Shown in pieces: positions 49,339 through 57,811 of a stretch of DNA of 64,000 nt. The first letter of the stretch is position 1; each line of letters opens with the position of its first letter. This DNA comes from RYN-230 sp963793825 (GTDB taxonomy: Bacteria; Actinomycetota; Actinomycetes; Streptosporangiales; Streptosporangiaceae). The stretch lies in contig CAWCBE010000011.1 of assembly GCA_963793825.1 (NCBI GenBank), positions 1-64,000 of the forward strand, read 5' to 3'. A program made the translations under genes and the position numbers. The notes under the pieces are model-generated. The model was not told the origin of the DNA. It ran no database searches and worked only from the letters and a program-made list of their open reading frames with translations.

Positions 49339-50834
49339 TGGGCGACGTGTTGCTCGGCTTCAAGGCCCTGCTGGTCTTCTTCGTCCTGCTCGGCACCCTG
49401 CCGCTGCTGGTGGCGAACTACCAGTTCCTGCTGGTCGGCCTGCACTTCCGGCGGCTGCACTACGCCCGGTGCGCACCCTGCTTCCCGCGCACCGCGATCC
49501 TGATCCCGGCGTGGAACGAGGAGGCGGTCATCGGCACCTCGATCGACCGGCTGATGCTGCTCGACTACCCGCGCGAGGCGCTGCGGATCTACGTGGTGGA
49601 CGACGCCAGCACCGACGCGACGCCGGCCGTGGTGACGGCCAAGGTGGCGGAGTACCCGGGGAACGTGGTCCACCTGCGCCGGGACAAGGGCGGCGAGGGC
49701 AAGGCCGCCACCCTCAACCACGGCCTGGCGGTGATCCTGGCCGACGACTGGATGCAGGCCGTGCTGATCATGGACTCCGATGTCATCTACGAGCGCAGCT
49801 CGCTGCGCCGGATGGCCCGGCACCTGGCCGACCCCCGGGTGGGCTCGGTGACCGCCTATATCAAGGAGGGCAGCCGGCCCGGGAACTACATGACCCGGTT
49901 CATCGGCTATGAGTACATCACCGCCCAGGCAGCGGCCCGGCGCAGCCAAGAAGTGCTCGGGGTGATCGCCTGCCTGGCGGGCGGGGCGCAGCTGCACTCC
50001 CGGGAGAACATCGAGGCGCTCGGCGGGCGGATCGACCACACCACCCTGGCCGAGGACACCGTCACCACGTTCGAGACCCAGCGGGCCGGCCGCCGGGTCA
50101 TCTTCGAGCCGCACGCCACGGTGTGGGCCGAGGAACCGGGCAGCATCGTCGCGCTGTGGAAGCAGCGGCTGCGCTGGGCCCGCGGCAACATCCAGGTGAC
50201 CCGGCGGTTCAAGCGGGTCTGGTTCCGGCCGCAGCCCAATAACCGGCTGGGCAGCATCAGCTTCGGGCTGCTGTGGTTCTGCCTGCTGCTGCTGCCGCTG
50301 TTCATGCTGCTGGCCTCGGCGTCCCTGGTCATCCTGTTCTTCATCGACTACCAGCTGGCCTGGTCCGCGTTCCACGCGCTGTGGCTGACCAACGTGATCA
50401 CCTACATATTCATCACCTCCTTCACGCTGCTCATTGACCCCGCCATAGGGCGGCATAGCTGGAAGGAGGCGCTGCTGTTCCCCGGCGTGGTAAACGTGAC
50501 CATCCTGCTCGCCGCGATGCTCCCCGGCCCGGCCAGCTGGCTGGGGCACGAGCTGCTGGAAACCGCCGGGATGCCGGTGACCGGCCAATGGATCCGCGGC
50601 ATCGAGCTGTTCACCTACATCTGGCTGTGCGCCTGCATGGGGGTCGCCTTCCTGGGCAAGATCGCCGAATCCCGCCGGTTTGGCCGCTTTCTCGGGCCGC
50701 TGTTCGTCTACATCGGCGGCTACGGGCCGTTGCTGTGCGCGATCACTACCGCCGCCTACGTCAAGGAGATCCGGCACGCCGAGGTGCGCTGGGACAAGAC
50801 GGAGAAGACCGGCAAGATGGTGATCCCGACATGA
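49338..50834 (+). CDS. Membrane GT2 glycosyltransferase, processive (PgaC/hyaluronan-synthase) type
   Basis: The 498-residue enzyme transfers sugar from a nucleotide donor and belongs to the membrane GT2 group. One N-terminal span (about residues 8-28) precedes the cytosolic domain starting TAILIPAWNEEAVIG. Catalytic features are all present: VVDDAS (D88-D89), MDSDV (D146, D148), TLAEDT (D240) and QRLRW (276-280). The QxxRW motif marks processive synthases. Four to five spans follow (LLWFCLLLLPLFMLLASASLVILFF, VTILLAAMLPGPA, LFTYIWLCACMGVAFLG, PLLCAITTAAYV). GTG 49338 overlaps the PHP stop by one base. The polymer or glycan cannot be named; the deacetylase upstream points to an N-acetylated amino sugar. 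Confidence 0.93.
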   Translation: MGDVLLGFKALLVFFVLLGTLPLLVANYQFLLVGLHFRRLHYARCAPCFPRTAILIPAWNEEAVIGTSIDRLMLLDYPREALRIYVVDDASTDATPAVVTAKVAEYPGNVVHLRRDKGGEGKAATLNHGLAVILADDWMQAVLIMDSDVIYERSSLRRMARHLADPRVGSVTAYIKEGSRPGNYMTRFIGYEYITAQAAARRSQEVLGVIACLAGGAQLHSRENIEALGGRIDHTTLAEDTVTTFETQRAGRRVIFEPHATVWAEEPGSIVALWKQRLRWARGNIQVTRRFKRVWFRPQPNNRLGSISFGLLWFCLLLLPLFMLLASASLVILFFIDYQLAWSAFHALWLTNVITYIFITSFTLLIDPAIGRHSWKEALLFPGVVNVTILLAAMLPGPASWLGHELLETAGMPVTGQWIRGIELFTYIWLCACMGVAFLGKIAESRRFGRFLGPLFVYIGGYGPLLCAITTAAYVKEIRHAEVRWDKTEKTGKMVIPT

Positions 50835-51001
50835 CCAGCCTGCCCGAGCCCCGCTCCCCGGCCGAGGCGGAGCGGCAGCGGGTGTTCCGCGACGAGGTGG
50901 ACGACGCGGTCCGCTACGAGCGGGGCCTGGCCGTCAAGTGCGTCTGCTCCCTCCTGCTGGTCGCCCTCGTGCTGGCTCTCCGGGTCTACTTCTTCGGCTG
51001 A
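50831..51001 (+). CDS. 56-residue single-span membrane protein coupled to the glycosyltransferase
   Basis: This small protein starts in an ATGA overlap with the GT2 gene. It has an acidic/charged N-terminal half (PAEAERQRVFRDEVDDAVRYERGLAVK) and one hydrophobic span (CVCSLLLVALVLALRVYFF) ending in Gly. No homologous family is recognised. Position and topology recall PgaD, the small partner of the PgaC synthase in poly-N-acetylglucosamine systems, although PgaD is longer and has two spans. A subunit of the synthase is the most economical reading; it is inferred. Confidence 0.75.
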   Translation: MTSLPEPRSPAEAERQRVFRDEVDDAVRYERGLAVKCVCSLLLVALVLALRVYFFG

Positions 51002-51099
51002 CGGCACGCAACGTGCGCGCCGCCGGCTGTTTCAGGCCGCCCGCGCCGGGCAGGACGGGCCTAGCCCTTAGCAGGGGCCCAGCCCCTAGGAGGTGGATG

Positions 51100-51531
51100 A
51101 TGGCCGACCGCGACGCCGCGCCCCGGCAGGTCGAGATCAAGGACGGCGAGGAGACGGTCGCCGCGGCCGAGGTGTCCAGGCACCCCGGCGGGATGGCCCG
51201 CGCCTCGCTGCACGCCCCGTCCGGGCATGTCAACCCGGGCAGCCGGGCCAGCCTGGTCGACGCCGTGGTGGAGACGCCGGAGGTGCAGGAGAGCAGCCGG
51301 CTGGAGGCCACCGTCCCGCTCGGCGACAGCGTGGCACTGGACCGGCTCCGGGAGCGCACCGAGGAGTCCAGTACCCGCCCGGCCGGCTCGACCGCCCTGG
51401 TGGACGCCGCCCTTCCCGGCGCCGGGGAGGAGCGGCCCGCCGCGGCCGGGGAGGAGCCGCCCGCCGCGGCCGGGGAGGAGCCGCCCGCGGCCGCGGAGCC
51501 TCCGCCGGGCGGCCAGCCGCCCGTGGGCTGA
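51100..51531 (+). CDS. Conserved small actinobacterial protein, unknown function
   Basis: This 143-residue soluble protein reads MADRDAAPRQVEIKDGEETVAAAEVSRHPGGMARASLHAPSGHVNPGSRASLVDAVVETPEVQESSRLEATVPLGDSVALDRLRER. The segment SLHAPSGHVNPGSRASLVDAV and the phrase TVPLGDSVALDRLRERT look like a conserved family seen in streptomycetes, usually near a DUF72 gene. The last 40 residues are repeats of GEEPPAAA. No catalytic motif is seen. AGGAGG lies six bases before ATG 51100; ATG 51097 is too close. It is separated by 98 bases from the glycosyltransferase operon, so membership of that operon is doubtful. Confidence 0.75.
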   Translation: MADRDAAPRQVEIKDGEETVAAAEVSRHPGGMARASLHAPSGHVNPGSRASLVDAVVETPEVQESSRLEATVPLGDSVALDRLRERTEESSTRPAGSTALVDAALPGAGEERPAAAGEEPPAAAGEEPPAAAEPPPGGQPPVG

Positions 51532-51538
51532 GGGACCG

Positions 51539-52265
51539 GTGGCGGTCTGGGTCGGGACCTCAGGCTGGAGCTATGACCACTGGCATCCGGAGCTGTACCC
51601 GCCGGGCCTCCCGGCGCGAGACCGGCTGCCCTGCTATGCGGCGAGCTTCCGCACCGCGGAACTGAACAGCAGCTTCTACCGGTGGCCGGGCCCGGCTGCC
51701 TTCCGCTCCTGGCGGCAGCGACTGCCTGGCCTTCCGCCTTTCGGTCAAGGCGCCCCGGGGCCTCACTCACGGGCGGCGGCTCTACGCCCCAGAGCCCTGG
51801 CTGGAGCGCATCCGGGCCGGCTGGCACGAACTGGGGGACAAGCGCGCCATCCTGCTGGTCCAGCTGCCGCCGTCGGCGCCGCGCGATGACGCCCGGCTGG
51901 ATTACTTTCTCCGGCTGGTCCCGGAATGGCTGCGCATCGCGGTCGAGTTCCGCCATTCCAGCTGGGCCTGCGAGGAAGTATTCGCGCTGCTGGAGGCACG
52001 CGGCGCCGGGTACTGCGTGATGAGCGGCGCCCAGTTGCCGTGCATCCTGCGGGTTACTGCGGATTTTGGCTACGTGCGGCTGCACGGGCCCGATCACCAC
52101 CAGTTGTACGCGGGGTCGTACTCCGGCTCCGACCTGGCCTGGTGGGCGGCCCGGATCCGGGAATGGGAAGCGGCCGGGAAAGACGTTTTTGCTTACTTCA
52201 ACAACGACGGGAATGCTAATGCGGTGCGGGATGCGCGGGCGCTGCGCTATCTCCTCGGGCAGTAG
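51539..52265 (+). pseudogene. DUF72 (YecE-like) gene with one frameshift
   Basis: From GTG 51539 the frame reads VAVWVGTSGWSYDHWHPELYPPG, then RTAELNSSFYRWPGPAAFRSWRQRLPG, the standard DUF72 N-terminus, and then turns to nonsense. The rest of the domain continues in the next frame from about 51729: CLAFRLSVKAPRGLTHGRRLYAPEP, then LLVQLPPSAPRDDARLDYFL, WLRIAVEFRHSSW, YVRLHGPDHH and DVFAYFNNDGNANAVRDARALRYLL, ending at the stop 52263-52265. One base lost (or two gained) within about 51725-51735 explains it. Both parts are otherwise well conserved, so this is a recent mutation or a sequencing error. The family has a TIM-barrel fold of unknown reaction. Confidence 0.85.
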
Positions 52266-52307
52266 GCTGGCCGGGAACATTTCCTGGCCCCCGGCGATTG
52301 AGTAATT

Positions 52308-54806
52308 GTGACCCTCACCGACCTGCTCCCGGCCGACGCTGCCCCCGACGCGGTGTTCGACGCGTTCGCGGGCTGGGCCAAGGAGCAGGGCCTGGCCCTG
52401 TACCCGCACCAGGAAGAGGCCCTCATCGAGGTGGTGTCCGGGGCCAACGTGATCCTGTCCACGCCGACCGGGTCCGGCAAGAGCCTGGTCGCCACCGGGG
52501 CCCACTTCGCGGCGCTCGCGGCGGGCCAGCGCACCTTCTACACTGCGCCCATCAAGGCCCTGGTGTCGGAGAAGTTCTTCGCGCTGTGCGCCGCGTTCGG
52601 GCCCGCGCAGGTCGGCATGATGACCGGGGACGCCAGCGTGAACGCCACCGCCCCGATCATCTGCTGCACGGCGGAGGTGCTGGCCAGCATCGCGCTGCGG
52701 GACGGCGCGGGCGCCGACGTCGGCCAGGTGGTGATGGACGAGTTCCACTTCTACGCCGACCCGGACCGCGGCTGGGCCTGGCAGGTGCCGATCCTGGAAC
52801 TGCCGCGCGCCCAGTTCCTGCTGATGTCCGCGACGCTCGGCGACGTGACCAGGTTCGAGGCCGACCTGACCCGGCGCACCGGGCGGCCGACCGCCGTCGT
52901 CGCCTCCGCCGAGCGCCCGGTGCCGCTCACCTACTCCTACGTCATCACGCCGCTGCACGAGACCCTCGAAGAGCTGCTGTCCACCCACCAGGCCCCCATT
53001 TACGTGGTGCACTTCACCCAGGCCGCCGCGCTGGAGCAGGCCCAGGCGCTGATGAGCGTGAACGTCTGCTCCCGCGCGGAGAAGGACGAGATCGCCGCGC
53101 TGATCGGCGGCTTCCGGTTCACCGCCGGGTTCGGCAAGACCCTGTCCCGGCTGGTCCGGCACGGCATCGGGGTCCATCACGCCGGGATGCTGCCCAAGTA
53201 CCGGCGGCTGGTGGAGACCCTGGCCCAGGCCGGGCTGCTGAAGGTGATCTGCGGTACCGACACCCTGGGCGTGGGGATCAACGTGCCGATCCGCACGGTC
53301 TTGTTCACCGCCATGTCCAAGTACGACGGGTCGAAGACCCGGCTGCTCCAGGCCCGCGAATTCCACCAGATCGCCGGCCGGGCCGGCCGGGCCGGGTTCG
53401 ACACCACCGGCCGGGTCGTGGTGCAGGCCCCCGAGCACGTGGTGGAGAACGAGCGGTTGCTGGCCAAGGCGGGCGACGACCCGAAGAAGCGGCGCAAGGT
53501 GGTCCGCAAGAAGCCGCCCGAGGGGTTCATCGCCTGGGGGCAGCCAACCTTCGAGCGGCTGGTCGCCGCCGACCCCGAGCCGCTGACGTCCAGTTTCAAG
53601 GTCACGCACGCCATGCTGCTGAACGTGATCAGCCTGCCGGGGGACGCCTTCACCGCCATGCGGCACCTGCTGACCGACAACCACGAGGACCGGGCCGCCC
53701 AGCGCCGGCACATCCACCAGGCCATCGCCATCTACCGGGCGCTGCTGGCCGGGGGAGTGGTGGAACAGCTGGACGAGCCGGACTCCGAGGGACGCCGGGC
53801 CCGGCTCACCGTGGACCTGCAGTTCGACTTCGCGCTGAACCAGCCGCTGTCCCCGCTGGCCCTGGCCGCGATCGACCTGCTGGACCGCGAGTCGCCGTCC
53901 TACCCGCTGGACGTGGTGTCGATCATCGAGGCGACCCTGGACAACCCGCGGCCGGTGCTGTCCGCCCAGCTGTTCAAGGCGCGCGGTGCGGCCGTCGCCC
54001 AGATGAAGGCGGACGGCCTCGACTACGAGACCCGGATGGACCTGCTGGACTCGGTGACCTACCCGCGGCCGCTGGCCGACCTGCTGGAGGCCGCGTACGA
54101 CATGTACCGCCGCGGCCACCCGTGGGTCGCCGATTACGCACTGGCCCCGAAGTCCGTGGTCCGGGACATGTACGAGCGCGCCATGACCTTCGTTGAGTAT
54201 GTGGGCTTTTACGGGCTGTCCCGCACGGAGGGCATGGTGCTGCGCTACCTGGCCGACGCGTACAAGGCGCTGCGGAACACCGTCCCGGACGAGGCCAAGA
54301 CGGAGGAGCTCGCCGACCTCATCGAATGGCTCGGTGAGCTGGTCCGCCAGGTCGACTCCAGCCTGCTGGACGAGTGGGAGCAGCTGCGCGACCCGTCCGG
54401 CACCCTGGTCAGCCAGGTGGAGGCGGGCCCGCCCGCCGTCACCCGCAACGTCCGCGCGTTCCGGGTCCTGGTGCGCAACGCGCTGTTCCGCCGGGTCGAG
54501 CTGGCCGCGCTCGGCCGCTATGAGGACCTCGGCGAGCTCGACTCCGGCGACGGCTGGGACGCCGGGGCGTGGGAGGCGGCCATCGAGCCGTACTTCGACG
54601 TGCACGACGAGATCGGCACCGGCCCGGACGCCCGGGGCCCGGCGCTGCTGATCCTCGAGGAGGGCCAGGACCGCTGGCGGGCCCGGCAGATCTTCGACGA
54701 CCCGGCCGGCGACCACGACTGGGGAATCAGCGCCGAGATCGACCTGGACGCCTCGGCCGAGGCCGGCGAGGCGGTGCTCCGGGTCACCGCGGCCGGCCAG
54801 CTGTGA
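52308..54806 (+). CDS. Ski2/Mtr4-type superfamily 2 helicase with DUF3516-like C-terminus
   Basis: This 832-residue ATP-driven RNA or DNA helicase has motif I STPTGSGKSLVA, Ia APIKALVSEKF, II VMDEFHFY (DEFH instead of DEVH), III LMSATLGD, then VVHFTQAAALEQA, IV-V GTDTLGVGINVPIRTVLFT and VI QIAGRAGRAGFDTTGRV. The last 400 residues form the ratchet and a DUF3516 region (for example FVEYVGFYGLSRTEGMVLRYLADAYKALRNTVPDEAKTEELADLIEWL) found in actinobacterial members. It has no arch/Zn-knuckle typical of Mtr4. Role is probably RNA decay or repair; not certain. GTG 52308 was taken as start. It follows the frameshifted DUF72 gene. Confidence 0.92.
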   Translation: MTLTDLLPADAAPDAVFDAFAGWAKEQGLALYPHQEEALIEVVSGANVILSTPTGSGKSLVATGAHFAALAAGQRTFYTAPIKALVSEKFFALCAAFGPAQVGMMTGDASVNATAPIICCTAEVLASIALRDGAGADVGQVVMDEFHFYADPDRGWAWQVPILELPRAQFLLMSATLGDVTRFEADLTRRTGRPTAVVASAERPVPLTYSYVITPLHETLEELLSTHQAPIYVVHFTQAAALEQAQALMSVNVCSRAEKDEIAALIGGFRFTAGFGKTLSRLVRHGIGVHHAGMLPKYRRLVETLAQAGLLKVICGTDTLGVGINVPIRTVLFTAMSKYDGSKTRLLQAREFHQIAGRAGRAGFDTTGRVVVQAPEHVVENERLLAKAGDDPKKRRKVVRKKPPEGFIAWGQPTFERLVAADPEPLTSSFKVTHAMLLNVISLPGDAFTAMRHLLTDNHEDRAAQRRHIHQAIAIYRALLAGGVVEQLDEPDSEGRRARLTVDLQFDFALNQPLSPLALAAIDLLDRESPSYPLDVVSIIEATLDNPRPVLSAQLFKARGAAVAQMKADGLDYETRMDLLDSVTYPRPLADLLEAAYDMYRRGHPWVADYALAPKSVVRDMYERAMTFVEYVGFYGLSRTEGMVLRYLADAYKALRNTVPDEAKTEELADLIEWLGELVRQVDSSLLDEWEQLRDPSGTLVSQVEAGPPAVTRNVRAFRVLVRNALFRRVELAALGRYEDLGELDSGDGWDAGAWEAAIEPYFDVHDEIGTGPDARGPALLILEEGQDRWRARQIFDDPAGDHDWGISAEIDLDASAEAGEAVLRVTAAGQL

Positions 54807-54824
54807 TGCCGGCCGGGCGGCCGG

Positions 54825-57573
54825 TCAGCCGCCGGTCCCGGACAGGCGCAGCGTCGAGGTGTGCCGGCCCAGGGCGTCGGTCCAGGTCAGCCGGTAGGTC
54901 CCGGTGAATGTGCCGGGCCGCGGCGGGCGGAAGGTCAGCCGCAGGGTCAGGCTGGTGCCGGGCACGACCGGCAGCCCACGGTAGACCGAGAAGACGTTCC
55001 GGAACGGAACCGCCAGCCGGCTGGTGCCCGCCACCGTGGCCGGCAGGTTCCCGGTGTTGCTGATCGTCACGTAGGCGGTGGCCTGCCGCCCCGGCCGGAC
55101 CACGCCGAACCGGACGGTGGCCGCCGACGGGCTGAGCCGGCTGAGCAGCGGCCGGCCCGTGCCGTGCAGGGTGATCACCGCGGCCGGGCCGGCCGACCCG
55201 GCGATGGTGATCTGGCCGGTGGCCGGCCCGGCGGCCATCGGGCGGTAGGTCACCTGGACCACGACAGCCTGGCCCGGCTGCAGCCGGGTGCCCGGCCGGG
55301 GCAGCCCGGCCGCGCTGAACGGGGTGCCCGGGCCGGTGACCCCGGTCACCGTCTCGGCGGCCGGGCCGCCGTTGCTGACGACCACGTTGACCGGCAGCCC
55401 GGTGCCCACCGGCACGCTGGCCTCGGGCGTGTCGGCCAGCCCGAAGTCCAGGTGGCCCGGCGTGGCGAACAGCCCGGCCTTGATGCCCTCCCCGGACAGC
55501 GGCACGTCCAGGTCCGGGCCGCCCAGCCCGGCGGCCTGCGGGTCGGCCACCCGGAGCGCCAGCGTCCCGGTCAGCCCGCCGGGGGCGGCCGGGTCGAACT
55601 GGACCGCCGCGTGCAGCACGTCACCGCGGCGCAGCCGCACCGGGAACCTGACCGGCTGCCCCGCGGCGGCGCCCGGGCGGCCCGGCCCGGCCGCGGTGAC
55701 CCGGGCCACGCTGAACGTGCCCGGGCCGGTGGCGCTGGCCGTCACCGCGTCCACCGTGACCCGCGCCGACGCGGACACCACCACGTCGCGGTCGCTGCGG
55801 CGGCCGACCGCGGTGGCCGGGAAGCTGACCTGGGCGGCGGGCCCAAGGGCGGCACGGGAGCGCAGGCCGAAGGCGAGCAGGTGCCCGTCCCGGGTGCCGA
55901 CGTAGACTCGGCCGCCCGCGGTCGCGGGGGTGGCGAAGGCGGCGGCCCGGCCGATCGGGCCAGACCACAGCGGCGCCATCGTGCACGGCCGCCGGCAGTG
56001 GCGGCCGGGCACCGCCCGGAACGCGTTCAGCGACGCCCGGGAACCGTGCGGCCCGACCGCCCGTTCCGCCCACACCACCGCGGACCCGGTCCTGCTCCCG
56101 GTGGAGGTGACCACCGGGGACCCGGACGTGTAGCCGAAGGTGAACGAGCTGTTCCCGGCGTCGGTCAGCACCGGCCGCCCGGCGCGCGGCAGCCGGAACT
56201 TGAGGTACCGCAGGTAGTCATCCCGGCCCAGGTAGTACACGTAGTCGCGGGAGGCGCCGGAGTTGCCCAGCGTCACCACCCGGGTGTCGCCGAACACCGC
56301 CGGGTGGCCCCACTGGCCGCCGAACGGGCCGGCCTGGCTGACCGCCGCATCCCCGCCGCCCGGTCCCTGTTCCCGGCCGCCCAGGTGGTCGGAGTTCAGC
56401 AGGAACACCCGGCCGTCCTTGCCCGCCTGCACCAGCAGGTGCGGGAGACCGCGGGTGCCGAACGGCAGCCCGGCCGGGCCGCCCGAGCCGAAGTCGATGT
56501 CCGCGGCGTCCAGCGCGGGGGCGTCCCGCGGGCTGAAGAAGTCCCGGGCCGACAGCGCCCCGTAGCGCCCGATCGCCAGCCGGACCACCGCGTCGCCCAG
56601 CTGCCCCGGCGGGCGGCCGCCCGGCCCCGGGGGCGGCGAGATGCCGTTCCCGGAGGCGAAGAAGGCCCGCCCGGGCCCGTCGGACATCAGCCCGCCGCCA
56701 GACTGCCAGATGCCGCCCTGCGCGTTGGTCAGCCCGGATTCGTCGGACCACAGCCGGGACCGCCCGGTCGAACGGGTTGATGGCCGCCACGTAGCCCACG
56801 TAGGGCGGATAGTCACAGTGCGAGCCGAACGCGGCCAGCACCCACCGGCCGAGCTGCAGCAGGGCCGGCCGCTGCAGCTGCTTGACCGCGGAGAAGGTCA
56901 GCCGCGGGTCGTTCACCGGGTGGCCGCCAATCGCCACCCGCCGGGTGACATGGCCGTCGAGCGGGTTGACCGCGAACAGGTGATAGGAGGTGCGCCGGCC
57001 GCCGCGCCGGGTCGTCTCGGCGACCACGTCGACCATCCGGGTCTGCGGGTCGTAGACCGGCGTCCCGGTGATGCCGGTCCGGGGCTGCAGGTCCGGGCAC
57101 CCGGGAACGCGGCCCGGCCGGCCCAGCCGGACCGACCAGTGCACCCGGCCGGTGACCGCGTCGATCCCGTACACCCAGTCCTGCTCGGTCGCGGCGATCA
57201 CCATCCGCCCGAGGACCAGCGGCTGCGCGTATACCTGCCCGCGCACCCGGGTGGTGAACAGCCGGCCGAACCGGCCGCTGCGCAGCACCTTCGGCGCCAG
57301 CCCGGGCTCGGCCGGGTCCCAGCCGGTCCGCAGCGCGTCCTGGGCGCCGGTGAGTTCATCACCGGCGGCCGTACCGAGCAGGGCCTGGTCGCCGTGCGGC
57401 TGAGCGCTGAGCATCTGGGCGCGGGCCGGGCCGCCCGCCGCGGTGGTTCCGGCGGCCGCCGCGGGCCGCCCGGAGGCATCCGCGGCGGCGGTGCCGAACG
57501 TGACGGCCGCCGTGGCGGCGAGGCCGAGCGCGAGATGCCGCCGCAGTGCACTGGCGGGCCGTGGCTGGCGCAT
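54825..57573 (-). pseudogene. Secreted PQQ-propeller/Ig-like protein gene with one frameshift
   Basis: Two overlapping minus-strand frames make up one gene. The first (from ATG 57573, signal peptide LALGLAATAAVTFGTAAADA) gives propeller blades such as VYAQPLVLGRMVIAATEQDWVYGIDAVTGRVHWSVRLGRPG and YVGYVAAINPFDR, then loses sense. The next frame resumes RLWSDESGLTNAQGGIWQSGGGLMSDGPGRAFFASGNG, then LVQAGKDGRVFLLNSDHLGG and RVYVGTRDGHLLAFGL. Two or three immunoglobulin-like (choice-of-anchor D/ASPM-type) modules follow, for example VTISNTGNLPATVAGTSRL. A single extra base in the GGG at about 56756-56758 (plus strand) explains the break. Joined length is about 915 residues. It would bind or scaffold something at the cell surface; no enzyme motif is seen. 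A sequencing error is possible. Confidence 0.85.
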
Positions 57574-57624
57574 CGCACATCCTCCGGGGTTGGGCCGGCC
57601 CGGTCTCGCCGGGTGACTGATTGA

Positions 57625-57659
57625 TAACTCAGAGTTAGTTCATCTATAACTCAGAGTGA
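57625..57659. promoter_or_regulatory. Pair of 13-bp operator-like repeats
   Basis: taactcagagtta (57625-57637) is a perfect inverted repeat of 6+1+6. taactcagagtga (57647-57659) differs from it at one base. Centres are 22 bases apart, two helical turns. They lie in an AT-rich island 52 bases upstream of the PQQ-type gene (leftward) and 153 before sbcD, a layout expected for a dimeric regulator such as TetR, MarR or GntR. Confidence 0.65.
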
Positions 57660-57811
57660 CCGGTGAACGGCGGCGGCGCGCCGGGCCAGCCCGCTGGCAC
57701 CGCGACACGCGGAGCGAGCCCGGATCACCGGAGATGTCGCATCCGTCGGGCATCATGGCCAGCGTCACGACCCGGCCGGACCGCATCCCCGATCGGAGCC
57801 CTGCCGCTGCG

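Noticed and set aside
50934..54716. A 1260-codon open frame on the minus strand
   Set aside because: It is antisense to the helicase and DUF72 genes and is a composition shadow; the plus-strand frame has full helicase motifs.
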